Shown here: positions 19,730-31,558 of the stretch, one piece after another | Position numbering within the stretch: the stretch's first letter is position 1 | Layout of the letters: each line of letters starts with the position of its first letter | NCBI GenBank assembly: GCA_034509755.1 | Contig: CM067555.1 | Span: 19,852,142 to 19,916,141 of the forward strand | Reading direction: 5' to 3' | DNA length: 64,000 nt | Origin: Anisodus tanguticus | Lineage: Eukaryota > Streptophyta > Magnoliopsida > Solanales > Solanaceae | The notes under the pieces: generated by a model | The model's input: only the letters and a program-made list of their open reading frames with translations | Told to the model about the DNA's origin: nothing | Database searches by the model: none | Position numbers and translations under genes: made by a program

Positions 19730-22700
19730 AAATGGAACGAAAAATACCCAAGGTATCTTTTTTTTTTTTTGGGGTGGGGGGTTGGAGTTGAATATATGTG
19801 TATGTATATGTTTATACACACAGTAGTGGTGTTTCTGTGTGTTTTTGGAGTTGATTTTGACTTCTTTTATTGTTGCAGTCTTCGTGGACTAAAGTGGTAG
19901 TTAGGAAATGGTTTAATATGAGGAGCAAATCAGAGGAATTTCATTCAGATCACATAATAGATGGTAAGTAATATTTTCACATTTGTCATTTATTGAAATA
20001 ACTCTTTTTTATGTATTTTTTTCCTGATTTAATGGAAATAAAAACATTGATTTTAATTTTGTGTTTTTTTTAGTGATGGGTGGTAGAGGAGAAAGAAGGA
20101 AAAGTTGTTCCGACGACGGGAGTTGCGCCGTCATGCCGGAGGAATTATCCGGTAAGAATCTCGGGTGATCGGAGTAGTTTTTCTTAAGGATCCGTTTGGT
20201 GGCCATGAGAATTATTATTATTATTTTTTTTTTAAAATAATTAATATTTGGCAATAAATTTTTTAAATATTATTCGAAGTTGTATGAATTTGAAAAATAT
20301 CTAAAATTTTATTTTCATTTTTAATATATTCAAACAACTAAATATATTTATTTATTTTTGTAAAAAGTATAACTTCTAATTTTTTTCCGGTGAAGTGTAG
20401 CTTTATTTATTACTCGGATTTTCCGTTGATTTGATAGAATCATAAATGGACTGCATGCATCTCTGCCGTTGATTTGATGGAATTTTCATTAATGTGATTT
20501 TGACACAAACTATAATCACAGTTTAGTTGGGAGTCTTTTTATGGTTAGTAACTAATGATTGCTTCTCCTTGTGCCACGTGTAAATGGCCCTACATAGGCT
20601 CTAGTTCTAGTGTTGATCATCCCTTTTTTTGTGTTCACTAATTTCCATACAATAGGCTCAAAGGTAATCTATAGATAGTATTGTGATAATGATCGTCCAA
20701 TTAAGTATTTTTTTTTGCTTTCCCCCCATTATTATTCGATCGGATATTTTTTAATCACAGATTAGTTGATGTATGTTCATATGATTAGTTAAAGTTAATA
20801 GCTTTGCGAATTAAGTATCTCTTGCTATTAGTTAAACAGTTAGCGTGAAATTAAGGAAGGAGCTCTATTTTATGACCTATTACAAATGTTCTTTTAATAA
20901 TAAATCACATGAGATTCTTGTAGACTCATTTTTCTTTTATTCGAATTGCAATCATCATAGGAAATCATTTCCTCAAATTATGATGGAGATATTATTATTT
21001 GATAAATAAGAAACTGAGTTATTTTATATTTGAGTAGCAGAAAGTTGGTTGATGGAAACAAATAGAGGAATTCAACAGCCATATTTGGAGAAAGAGACAT
21101 CCACTGTCACCGATCATCAAAACCTTAGGTAAGCCAAGAACGATTAATATATATTTTAGATTTCCCTTTTGGATGTTTCCAAGAAAAGTATAGAGTTTGA
21201 TGCATACCCATGTTTAGGTTCATAATTAGATCATAGTATTTGATTAAATTAATGTAAGAGCGAATAAATTTGAAATTTAATAAGCCAAAACATTGATCCA
21301 GAAGCCGCATATTGTGCTTAAGTGTACGTATTGGCCATGTGAAAATTAAGATCTTTTTAAGTCATTGGGTTAAGTACTTTTTGGCCATGTGAAACTACAG
21401 TTAGCTGGTCTCATAGGCTTTGTGAAAGGATACTACTATACCTTTTTTTAGTTAACTTAGATAAATTATTGTCTCCAAGAACCTAGTCTTTGTTTTTGTC
21501 AACTAATGGATTCAACTTGTCCTTTGAATTGTTTATAATTTTGTTAAAGTTGGAAGCTTCCAACTCTACCTTTGATGATTAATTTTGGTGCCGGTTCTTT
21601 TCTTAACATACTTTCTGATGGTCATGTGGTGTGCAACACTAGATACTCTAGTGTAATGTAACAATTTGGTTCACAAAGCTTCCACCATATAGGGGTTCAG
21701 GAAAAGATCTGGTCATATTATTAGAGGCGAATCTAATCTTAAAGTACTAGATTTACGTGAACCTATTAACTTTTATCTATAGCATTTATTTGTATATTAA
21801 GAAATTTATTAAATATCTAACTGTGAACTCGATGTCGATATAGGAATCCATAAACTTCAATTTTGAATCCGCCTCTGTCAATTGTTCACAAATTTACATG
21901 TCATGTTTATAAGAAGCCAGTTCCACAACTCGAATCATTGACTTATAATCACATGACACAATTTTTTAATCGTTGTGTCAAGGTTCAGACTAGTGTAATT
22001 CATATGCTATCAAAATAAAAATGAACGAAATTCCTTGATATTTCCCCCCTCAAAATAGGACATAAATAGGGATAGTGAGAGTTGAACTTACATGCAATTA
22101 TTTTGACTTTGATATATTTATTTTTGGATGTGCTTTGTCTCTTAAAAAATCTTATTCTTATGATGTAAAAATAATGAATAGGATGTTCGTGGGGACATGG
22201 AATGTAGGAGGCAAGTCACCACATGAAGAGTTGAACTTAGGTGACTGGTTGAACTCCACTGCCCCAGCTGACGTTTATGTGCTTGGGTAACGCCTTATCT
22301 GTCTTCCACTCTTTAGTAATTCTAAATTTTCATGCTTTATTTATAACGATAACAATTCTATTCGGATATGTATGTATGCATCTCAACTAATTCATCAAGT
22401 ATTTGTTATTTTTCATTAATCATTGTGTTTAAGTTAATTGGAGAACTTTGTGAAATTATTATAGGTAAGTTGTTATTAAGGCATGCCTTAAACTTTTTAG
22501 TGAATTTCATTTAGACATATGTACTATGATCTGTTTCGATTGAGCACATGAATCTATGATTAAGTGTTTTGCTAGACACTTTTGACTCCAATTTTGAAAA
22601 ACTTTTGGCGTGCGACCATTACGTATATGAGTGAATCATTTTAAATGGATCATCTCCTTTAATTTAATTATGCGCATCAGCCTCACTATATCGTAAAACT

Positions 22701-25700
22701 GCTTGCATATTCTAATTGAGTCCATGTCACTTTGTTTAAAAGTGTTATCTGGTCCAATGTTTGATCTATGATGTTAAAGTGTCTTTATATCAAGGGACAC
22801 GCTAGAAAAGATCTTTTGTCCTTTATTTTTTAGATTCATTTATTGCTATAGATAGGGTCTTTAATCCGTATATACTTGTTGAAAATTAATTGACCAACCA
22901 ATACTTTGTGGATGGTTCGTGCAATAAACGGGTAAACCAGTATAGTTCATGAGATGTATGTGTTTTTACTGGTGCATTGGTAAATTGTTTTTTACCTAGC
23001 TAAAATTTTAACCCCACTGCTATGAACAGGTTCCAGGAAATTGTCCCTCTAAATGCAGGCAATGTACTAGGTCCAGAGGACAATGGTCCAGCTGCCAAGT
23101 GGCTTTCCTTGATTCGCCAAGCTTTGAACCGCGACACTAACTCCCCCGATCTTTCTCCTAATTACAACAACACCCCCAAATCCGAGCGAAAAAGTTCATC
23201 CGCACCCCTCGATGACTTGCACCAACAACAATTTAGTTTGAAACCAAGGCTCAGCTTCTCGGATTTGATCAAATTGGAAAATGAACTCGAACGAGATGAT
23301 TGGGAGAGACTCTTGAGCATGAACGGCGATGCATCGCCTCATCCAAACTGTCTGTCGAATAGATATAACTCTTCTAGCTCTGGGCAAAATGGATATTGCT
23401 TAACCGCGAGCAAACAGATGGTTGGGTTATTTCTGTGCATATGGACTCGTGCCGACTTGTATCGACACATTAGCAACTTGAAGGTTTCTTGTGTTGGAAG
23501 AGGCATCATGGGCTATCTTGGAAATAAGGTATAAATTAACTCGAAAGATTTAAAATTATGTCATGTTTATTTAGCTATGGACATTTCTTGATTTTGATGG
23601 TTTAACATCTTTTCTTGATAGGGTTCAATATCGATTAGTATGACATTGCATCACAAGACATTTTGTTTCGTTTGTACTCATTTAGCATCCGGAGAAAAAG
23701 AAGGGGATGAGATTAAAAGAAATTCCGATGTCATGGAAATATTGAAGAAAACGAGGTTCTCACAGTGTAGGATTATTGGAAAACCTCTTCCTCCCGATAA
23801 CATTTTGGATCATGAGTATGCATTTTCTTCTTTCGCCCTTTTGAAGTACATTCGATAAAATTGAAACGATACAACTGTAAAAACATAATACGTTAATGTT
23901 GTATAATGACTAATCTATCTTGCATTCTTCTTTTTGTCAATGCAGCAAGATTATTTGGCTTGGAGATTTGAATTATAGGCTTGCATCCGGTTGCGAGGAC
24001 ACGTACGAATTGGTAAAGAACAGTGATTGGGAAGCACTTCTAGAAAAAGATCAGGTAACGCAATGTAGCGAAAAAAAAATATTTGCTCAATTTGACATAT
24101 TATTATTTTGAGTCTGTTCCAAATGAATATTTTTTTTAAAAAAAGAATTGTTCTTTTAAATGTGTTATGGCAGCTAAGGATAGAGCAAAGAGCAGGACGA
24201 ATATTTAATGGTTGGAAAGAAGGACGAATTTACTTTGCACCAACATACAAATACCTCTATAATTCTGACCATTATGTTGTTCATACTTGCACTTCCAAGG
24301 AAAAGAGAAGGACCCCTGCCTGGTAAATTTTCTAAAATTTACACTATTTTAATATTTGAGACTAATGGAATGTTGCCATTTTTATTATTATATTATTATT
24401 ATTATTCAGGTGCGTGCATTTGATATATCAATCAACCGACGTTGTAGATTTCTATGTATAGAGTACTAGATTAAAATAAAATGATCCCATTAATTAGCTT
24501 TGAATCAACTAAATTGGAACCTTCAGCAGAAAGTATTTTATTACTCTTGGAGCAAGCAGCCTTAATATAATGAAATTGAACTTTATTTAGTTATATTATA
24601 AAGAACTTTTGTACAATCATTTTTTAATTGACTATGTCCTCACATTGAATTTTCTGAGAAAAGGTGAAACTAACTTGGTTAATATATATTCCATACATAT
24701 AAGTGGAAAAGGCTGAATTATTCATCTTCTCTTATGTTCTTGAAATACCAAAGTCAACAATGTGGAAAATTAGGGAAGGATTCACTTCATTAGGTTTCCA
24801 TGTTTTCTTTAATTTTATTTCGACTTTTAAGGGTGTGTGTGTTATTGTGATGCACCGACCATCTGAGGATATACTTGATTAATCTGAGATTAAGAAAAAA
24901 GTTGAAGCACTTTCCACTTTTTATATATAAGATTGCACCATTAACGACAATCTTATGCTAAAAGATATGTCATTATGCCTAGAACATTTGATAATTTAAT
25001 GTGAGAGATAATAAACCTAGCCTAATCTTGATGGTTTTCCACACTAGAAGTCTACAGTGTAGGCCCAAACATTAATCTACGTTATCTCTCAGTCTGTTAC
25101 ACCAAATTTTGTAGGTACTTATTGTTAAGAGTCTCACTTCGGATATTCCTTATATGGACTTAGACAATCATCACCCTACAAGTTAAGCTTTTGGTGTTGA
25201 GTTAGGCCCAATATCCATTATTTACATGGTATCAAAGGTAGACTCATTCCAATTCTTTGTTCACCAATGTGGGGCCTCCAAATTATGTTATCAACGCTCC
25301 AGTTAATAAGGTCTGGGCGTGCAGGGGAGTGTTAAGAGTCTCACGCGGATATGGAATGGTAACATGGACTCCTTATATGGACTTGGACAAACCTCACCCT
25401 ACAAGTTAGTTTTTGGTGTTGATCCTCACCCTACAAGTTAGTTTTTGATATTAAGTTAGGCCCAATATCCATTCTTTACACTTATCCTACAACAATTTAA
25501 GCATATTCTAATTCATTAATTTGAACTACGGTAGAAATATTCCTTCATGAAAATTACTCTTTTTTTCACATGTGTTGCTAAGAACTGGGAACACTATTCA
25601 GATTATTTAAGCATCATAGTTGAAAGCTATCCAGGTTTGCAACTTGTTCGAACTCTTCAAAAATGTTGACCGAATCCTTCAAAAGTAAGCATTAAGCATT

Positions 25701-26266
25701 TTTGGACGATACCACTATTAATACAATAACATTTTTGTAGAGTACTAGCAACATATTTGTATATTGCCAATTATATTACTCCAATAATTAATCAATTATG
25801 GTAATCTCAAATTAATGCACAGTGAAACTACTGTTTTCCAGTTGATTTGTCATTAGAAAGCCAAACATAGGCAACAAACACATTAGACATGTTAGATTTT
25901 GTCCACCCTTAACTTGCAGAAGGTTACATTTTTAACCTTTTCACTGAACCTTTTTCCCAGGAATCTTGGACTTAAAATGCTTTTATGTTGTTTGATTCTT
26001 GTATCAAGTACCATATTTTACTCGTTTATGCAGCAAACGAACTTTACTAAAACATAGTTTATTCTTAAAATAACAGGTGTGACAGGATATTATGGAAAGG
26101 TGAAGGACTAAAGCAAATATGTTATGTTAGAGGTGAATCAAAATTCTCAGATCACAGACCAGTCTATTCACTCTTCTCTGTAAATAACAATTTAACCGAA
26201 AAGTACCACAGTAAACAAGAATATTTTAATCGAAATGCCCGAAATCCTTCAACACATAACGAATGA
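19726..26266 (+). CDS. Type I inositol polyphosphate 5-phosphatase (ten coding exons)
   Basis: The product removes the 5-phosphate from inositol polyphosphates and/or phosphoinositides, damping lipid and calcium signalling. Coding exons by my reading: 19726-19752, 19879-19963, 20087-20152, 21041-21128, 22182-22286, 23030-23528, 23622-23815, 23946-24054, 24174-24322 and 26077-26266. All introns are GT-AG, the total is 1,512 nt and the product 503 residues. Exon 3's acceptor (after 20086) was chosen because the stronger one at 20073 leads to a stop. Visible motifs: an N-terminal Trp/Lys-rich 'VVVRKWFN' block near residue 15-25; 'MFVGTWNVGG' (~90); 'GFQEIVPLNAGN' (~123); 'GSISISM' (291); 'CTHLASGEKEGDE' (~305); 'WLGDLNYR' (~358); 'GWKEGRIYFAPTYKY' (~405); 'WCDRILW' (~441); 'SDHRPVYSLF' (~466). 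These include the catalytic Asp/Asn/His set of the family. The N-terminal block is like plant CVP2/BST1-type enzymes, but I cannot choose a subgroup. There is no transmembrane segment. The last intron holds a TRIM element. Confidence 0.92.
25118..25485 (+). mobile_element. TRIM (terminal-repeat retrotransposon in miniature) in the last intron of the phosphatase gene
   Basis: Two LTR-like repeats (25123-25226, 104 bp; 25330-25480, 151 bp) both start TGTTAAGAGTCTCAC and end in TTTACA. Between them lie a primer-binding site TGGTATCAAAG (25227-25237) and a purine-rich tract (GCAGGGGAG, 25321-25329). Exact 5-bp target duplicates CTTAT flank it (25118-25122, 25481-25485). It has no coding capacity. 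The right repeat is longer because 'cctcaccctacaagttag' is duplicated inside it. It lies in the sense orientation of the host gene. Confidence 0.88.
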
Positions 26267-26775
26267 CAGTCTGACATGTGGGCCGGCCTGGCCCATTCGA
26301 AATCTGAAAAAGAATTAACGGTTTCGGAGATTGTACATAGTGGATTCTGATTTAGGAGTTTAAAGTGACAAGCGAACTGGGTTTTTGACACGTGGCTATC
26401 AAGAAATGATGTTGGTTGAGAATGAAGCTTTTGCAGGAACTCCTTTTTTCCTTTTCTCTATATTTCTTTTTTGTTCTTTTTGTATCTGGGTTAGGGAAAT
26501 TGGGTAAAGAAGAAAAGTAAAGTTGGAAGGCACATGTAAAAAGGAATTTTTTATTTTTATAGATATTGGTTGAAGAACATGAGGGAAGAGGAGCAGCATC
26601 ACATATGGCCTCTCGTCAATTTTGTAACCTCAATATTTTTGCTTCTTTAAATGAAATTATTTTCACCTTTTATGTGTCAAGTTTTGGCTATGGAGATTAT
26701 TCTATACTTCTCTTTTTATTTTTTTTTATTTTAAAGGCCGATGTAACAATAAAGAATTTTACAACTTTCGCCAAA
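26267..26775 (+). other. Probable 3' untranslated region of the phosphatase gene
   Basis: The region from the stop codon to a few bases after AATAAA at 26748-26753, the clearest polyadenylation signal. The frames on either strand here are short and unsupported. Confidence 0.5.
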
Positions 26776-27024
26776 CTATATGCAGACATAAGGAAGTACA
26801 CAAGTTCCTACTGACATTGATCAACCTAGTTGCAATAATAGTCGGAAATATTCAATACTGGCTATTTTTACAAGGAATATCAACAGTTGGATGGATGTAA
26901 ATTATTAACGTTGAACATTAAATGCAGTAATAATAATATTAACATGAATTTGGAAACCGTAAAAGTAGCAAGGACAACGAATGACACAATGATCAAGATA
27001 TTTCCCTCGAACAATAAACAACTA

Positions 27025-28316
27025 TTCCCTCTGTCCAATTTTAAGTGTCTTACTTTTTTTTTTTATCTCTGTCTCAAAAAAAGTGTCTTCCACATTTAGT
27101 AAGTTGACAATTCAAATAATCTTATATGACAAGTTTATAACCACAAGATTAAAGGACATTTTAGTAGTACATTATGTTGGAAATTAGCCTTTGGCGGGAG
27201 TTGCGATCGACCAACTTTAACGTCTTAAACACTAGTGTTACGTATGTTGGAGAATTCGGTTCTTCACACATGCATGATCTACTAAGTACGTAGATAACCG
27301 TAGGGCCAAGAATCGTCAAATTTCATTGAGAAATGAAAGAGATATTGGTCCACGAAGTAAGGTGTTTGAAGCATGGAAAGTGTGGTATTGTGTTCAATTC
27401 TCCCTCATCGGTAGAGGAAGAAAGAATTGTTGTGTATATAAGACTCGAAATTGGTTTGGGGTTTGGGACCCCAAGGGGTATCCCATGTGTTTAAAGGAGG
27501 ACCTAGATGTGCTTCAGTTCATGGTCCCTGAAATTTCAAGATGTACAGTTTGGTCCCTGAAGTTTTTCAGAAATTCAGAATTTCGATGGTCAGAACAGAA
27601 ACGCCAAGCACTCAATTCAGCCATTTATTTTGGCTGAATTACTCCTCCTATAATGGCCAAATCCGTTGGTCTTTCACCATTTATGTTGGTGACTTTACTA
27701 CCTCCATAATGGCCATTATTTGGCTATTATGGAGGCAGTTTTTCAGTCCCCTCCCTCACCTATATAAACACCCCCTTACACCATTGTTGAGCAATAGATA
27801 TGACTACAAAGAACAGTTCATACAACACACGAAAATACACAACCAAAACAGTTTTCTTCCTACAACTTCCAAGCATCATTTCATTACTCAATATTCTTCA
27901 CGGTAGCATTTGAGTTTCCTTTGCTCAAGTGTTCCATTGCTGTTTTATCTTGGGAGACAAATTTTCCAGGACGTATAAAGGATACATACGGGGCAATATT
28001 GTCTTAAGGACAGAGTGCCACACTCGACTCAGCAAAAACAGTTTTCATTTTTCCGTCTTCAACAAAATTGTAATTTCAATTTTATGGTTCTATTGTAATT
28101 TTCAGATTTCTAGCTGAAGTATTGAATCTTTGTTTATCCTTTCGAATACTTGTAATAGTTATATACTTCCCGTACTGCTTTATAATGTATCATAGAGCAA
28201 AGATAACCAACACATTACACATCTTTAATTTAGGACCACATGATTCAAAAGTCTCTCTTTATTTCTTAAACTATGTGTCTAATCAAACTAAGACACTTAA
28301 ATTGGGACGGATAGAG
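27025..28316. mobile_element. Stowaway MITE, split by a copia solo LTR
   Basis: The left end 'ttccctctgtccaatttt' and right end (reverse complement 'ctctatccgtcccaattt') match the plant Stowaway terminus. Both sides carry the TA dinucleotide (27023-27024, 28317-28318). The inner sequence is also inverse-related ('aagtgtctta' on the left, 'taagacactt' on the right). Excluding the inserted LTR, the element is about 250 bp, a normal Stowaway size. There is no coding region. Confidence 0.85.
27170..28217 (+). mobile_element. Copia solo LTR with target duplication CATTA (same family as the element at 37712)
   Basis: The LTR proper spans 27175-28212 (1,038 bp). It starts TGTTGGAAATTAGCC and ends ATAACCAACA, and is flanked by exact CATTA copies (27170-27174, 28213-28217). 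It matches the LTRs of the complete element at 37712-44628 over most of its length ('cctttggcgggagttgcg', 'ccccaaggggtatcccatg', 'tttcctttgctcaa', 'gtcttaa(g/a)gacagagtgcca'). It lacks their GC-rich 'gcgcgccgccg' tract. It has inserted inside the Stowaway element. Confidence 0.9.
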
Positions 28317-28334
28317 TAATATTTAAGTCTGTTT

Positions 28335-28570
28335 AGGGGTCGTTTGGTACAATGGTGGGATATCCCAGGATGTCCTATGTGGTGGGATACTCCATAGTTA
28401 TCCCACCTTTTGATAGCAAATTCCACCATTTTAGTGTAAAAATTATCCATGACTAGCTAATACCTTAAACAAAACATGAGATGAAGTTAATCCCAAATTC
28501 TATTATGGAATTATTATCCTTATCTCATGTATTAAATTACCCCTACTAGCATTATTAGGCGATTCAATAT
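28335..28570. mobile_element. Possible MITE end (GGGGTCGTTTGG type)
   Basis: 'taggggtcgtttggtacaat' at 28332-28351 is worded like the left end at 18047. It is followed by short internal inverse segments ('ggtgggatatcccag'). No convincing right terminus or target duplication was found. Confidence 0.25.
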
Positions 28571-30370
28571 CATGAATCAACATATAATACAAGTTAACAT
28601 TAATTGATGAGCAACTCAGAGAGGGAATATTCGAGTAAAGCGATACAGTGACACTTTATTTATTGAAGAGCGTCAAAAGATGGTACGTGATGCACAATTT
28701 CGTGATGCGCAAAATATATTTCAAGAATGAAATTAATCATAGTAGTTGACATAACATGCCAATAATAAAGTGATTCGAATATAACAGCCATTGTGATATT
28801 AGTGTTTTTTGAATTCATCTAGTACTTACATTAGAGTACAGATACTACTTAATAGAGTATTACATTTTTTTTTTACAATAACTAACATATCTATCTTTTT
28901 TAACTACCAAATATTGCGCCACTAACATAATTCAAAACAGATATTTTAGCACCCTTTCACATGAGTAATTATGCATGTCTCTGATTTATAGTTAAGTTAG
29001 ACGGATAAACACATTTTCAAAGCATAGTCTTCTTCCTATTTTAAATTCACTACAATACACTTGACTTTTAGTGACCACTTCTTAACGAAGAGAGATGACC
29101 GGTCGTTATAAGTGCACTAATAGCGACCAATTTTTTTCAATCGTTAAAGCTAATTTCTAGTTCAATATTAACGAGGGGATAATATCCAGTCTTTAAACAG
29201 CATGTTATCTGGTCGTAAAAACTAAGAAAATAAGGCGCTACCTTTTCCCCCTTTTTTCCCCCAACCTCCCACTCCGCACACCCAACAAACAAAAACCCTC
29301 AGCCTTCTCTCTATTCAGTATTATTAGAAAAATTGGCCTTCTCTCATTGCTGCTCATCTTATACTTGTCTTCGGCGTCATTGCAATTGGAAAAAGAAACT
29401 ATCATTCGTAGAGTTGCCTCCTCATCTAGGTAAGTTTCTGCAGTTGTAACTATTACTTGCAGTTGTGAAACACCAGATTTTGCTTGATCATAGATTTACT
29501 CTATGTTTTAATTTGGGTTCTTTTTACTTGTTTTATTGTATACTTGTATGTATTGAACTGGGCAAATGTTTGTTGGTATCTTTAATTGAGAATAAAAGGA
29601 GGTGAGTAATGGTGATTATTGAATAATCTCATTAATCTGATGATTTCTGAGGGCAACACTTTTTCCATTCTCAGCAATTGATTGTAGAATTGGGTTTTGT
29701 GGTTTATGGTCTTTGTTGAATACCCCTTGAACCAAGTTTTAAGCTATAAGTTTACTATTGGTTCGGTTATTATCGTCCGATTAGAAAAGAACAAAAGGTT
29801 CCATGATTCTTGTTTTTTTTTTCTTCTAGTTTCATGTTGATGATGGAGATAAATTGGTATCTTTCAGGTTATTTTGTTTCCGTGCCTGAAGTCGCTGGAT
29901 CATAAAGCAGAGAGGAGAGGATTCCTAAGTTCTTATTTTATGAAGCAGTGTTATTTTTTATTCGTGAGTTTGTCTGCCTTTTTCTTGAGCAAAGATTTCT
30001 TTAGTTCAATTGGTTCAATAGTGTCGAGATTTTCAATTCAATTATTTTCTTAAAGAACAGTAACTTTTAGGACATTCTTTCAAGAATTTGAATCTTAACT
30101 AGTACTAGGTAACAATCTCTCTCAGTACATCTGTAAACAATGAAGATAATTGTCAAAATAGAGTATTGTGACAGAGTTTGCTTAATTCCAATTTAGTTTC
30201 CTAGGTTTTTAAGTCATCCTTTCTAGTCTTGTAGTTACAATTTCTGTTATGAAGTTATGTTAATTGCATATTAGTTTCATTAGTTAGTAACTAACTGCAG
30301 AAGTCCACTTGTAGGCCTTATATGGCCGGTAACACTGTTCCATGGAGATTATCCAGAAATTAACATTGTT
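28571..30370. other. Intergenic DNA; possible CACTA-type end and spliced non-coding transcript
   Basis: At about 29049 'cactacaatacacttg' followed by 'tagtgaccac' and 'gaccggtcgttat' resembles the terminus of CACTA transposons, but no matching right end was found. At 29265-29430 a CT-rich leader-like stretch ends in a good donor (GTAAGT after 29429). A good acceptor (tttcag) lies near 29869. There is no long ORF around them, so this may be a leader of a lost gene or a non-coding RNA. The last 100 bases before 30376 may be remnant LTR of the gypsy element that follows. Confidence 0.3.
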
Positions 30371-30375
30371 ATAAA

Positions 30376-30386
30376 TGGTATCAGAG
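30376..30386 (+). other. Primer-binding site of the second gypsy element
   Basis: TGGTATCAGAG (initiator methionine tRNA type) precedes the gag region. The LTR to its left could not be bounded, because no second LTR of this element is present. Confidence 0.65.
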
Positions 30387-30388
30387 TC

Positions 30389-31558
30389 AGCTGGGCCGAC
30401 GGTGTTGCCGTCGAAAATGCTAGGGTTACAAGAGAAGCTGCGTGCCCTGAGAACCCAGTTATTGACGTTCGTCGACGACACCGGAAAGAGACCGAAAGCA
30501 TTAGAAACCAACCAATTGCATTTTCAATCGTAGCTTGACGAGTCACGAGAAACCAATAAGAAATTGGATCTGATTTTGTCAAAAATGCAAACATCGACGA
30601 GCTCTACACTACCGGCGAGTTCGAACCCTAGTTCTCCGGCGACACTAGGGACCACGGCGACATTAAGGGCGATAACTGAGGGAACACCACCAATCCTAAG
30701 TCACATTGAAGCAGGATAGGCCTCAGGTACTAAATCATCCATCCCTAATACTCAAGCTTTATACACTCCATCAACCTTCCCTACCGGATGGGATTGCACC
30801 TTTACCCAGCTCCACTATTCTCTAGTCCACTCCTCTATAGAAACTCTAATTTAACCCTGACAGCACCGGCATCACCAAACCTCACAATGCACAACCAGGA
30901 CACAACCACCAACCACAGAACCCTCAAACCTAAGATAATTTTTTCAGAATTCGATAGTACAAATCCTAGGAGCTGGCTTAGGAAATGTGAGAAGTTTTTT
31001 GAATTGTACAACATACCTGAGCAAGACAAGCTTAGTTATGTCTCGGTTCACATTGGGGAAAGAGATGATGTGTGGTTTGATAGTTGCATTATTAACAACA
31101 TGGGGGTAATGACATGGCCAAGATTTTGCACTGAAGTATGTAGGAGATTTAGTAATGTGAGGCCTCACGACATTGTAGATGAATTCAATAAGATCATGCA
31201 AACATATATTGTTGACCAGTGCCAATATAAATTTGAAGAACTCACTGGTTATATGACCATCATCAACCTCCTACTCAATGAAATCCACTATGTAGCTAGT
31301 TTCATTAGTGGGTTAAAACCAGAACTAAAACCCCTAGTCAAAATGACCAATCCCACAACAATTTTAGATGCTTATGAAACTGCCAAATTATATGAAGAAT
31401 CTTTTAGAGCTCTTATACCCTTTACACCTCAAAGAAGCCCTCAGAATTACAACACCAGACCTCTAACCACCCCTTACCCCAGAAATACACAAACTAATAC
31501 CACAAGATATTCAACTAACCATCCTCCACTAAGGATCACCTATCCTACCCAAAGATTA
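30389..31558 (+). pseudogene. Ty3/gypsy gag (second element)
   Basis: The open part from 30788 to 31561 carries the retrotransposon gag domain: 'FDSTNPRSWLRKCEKFFELY', 'VHIGERDDVWFDSC' and 'FISGLKPELKPLVKM', then a Pro/Thr/Arg-rich linker. The N-terminus upstream (about 30390-30780) is in other frames with stops. The reading is cut at 31558 by a hAT-like insertion and resumes at 32324 with the zinc knuckle. Confidence 0.85.

Noticed and set aside
22075..22290. ATG upstream of the FVGTWNVGG exon as gene start
   Set aside because: The frame is open by chance into the exon. Earlier exons at 19726-21128 give the family's N-terminal block and correct phases.
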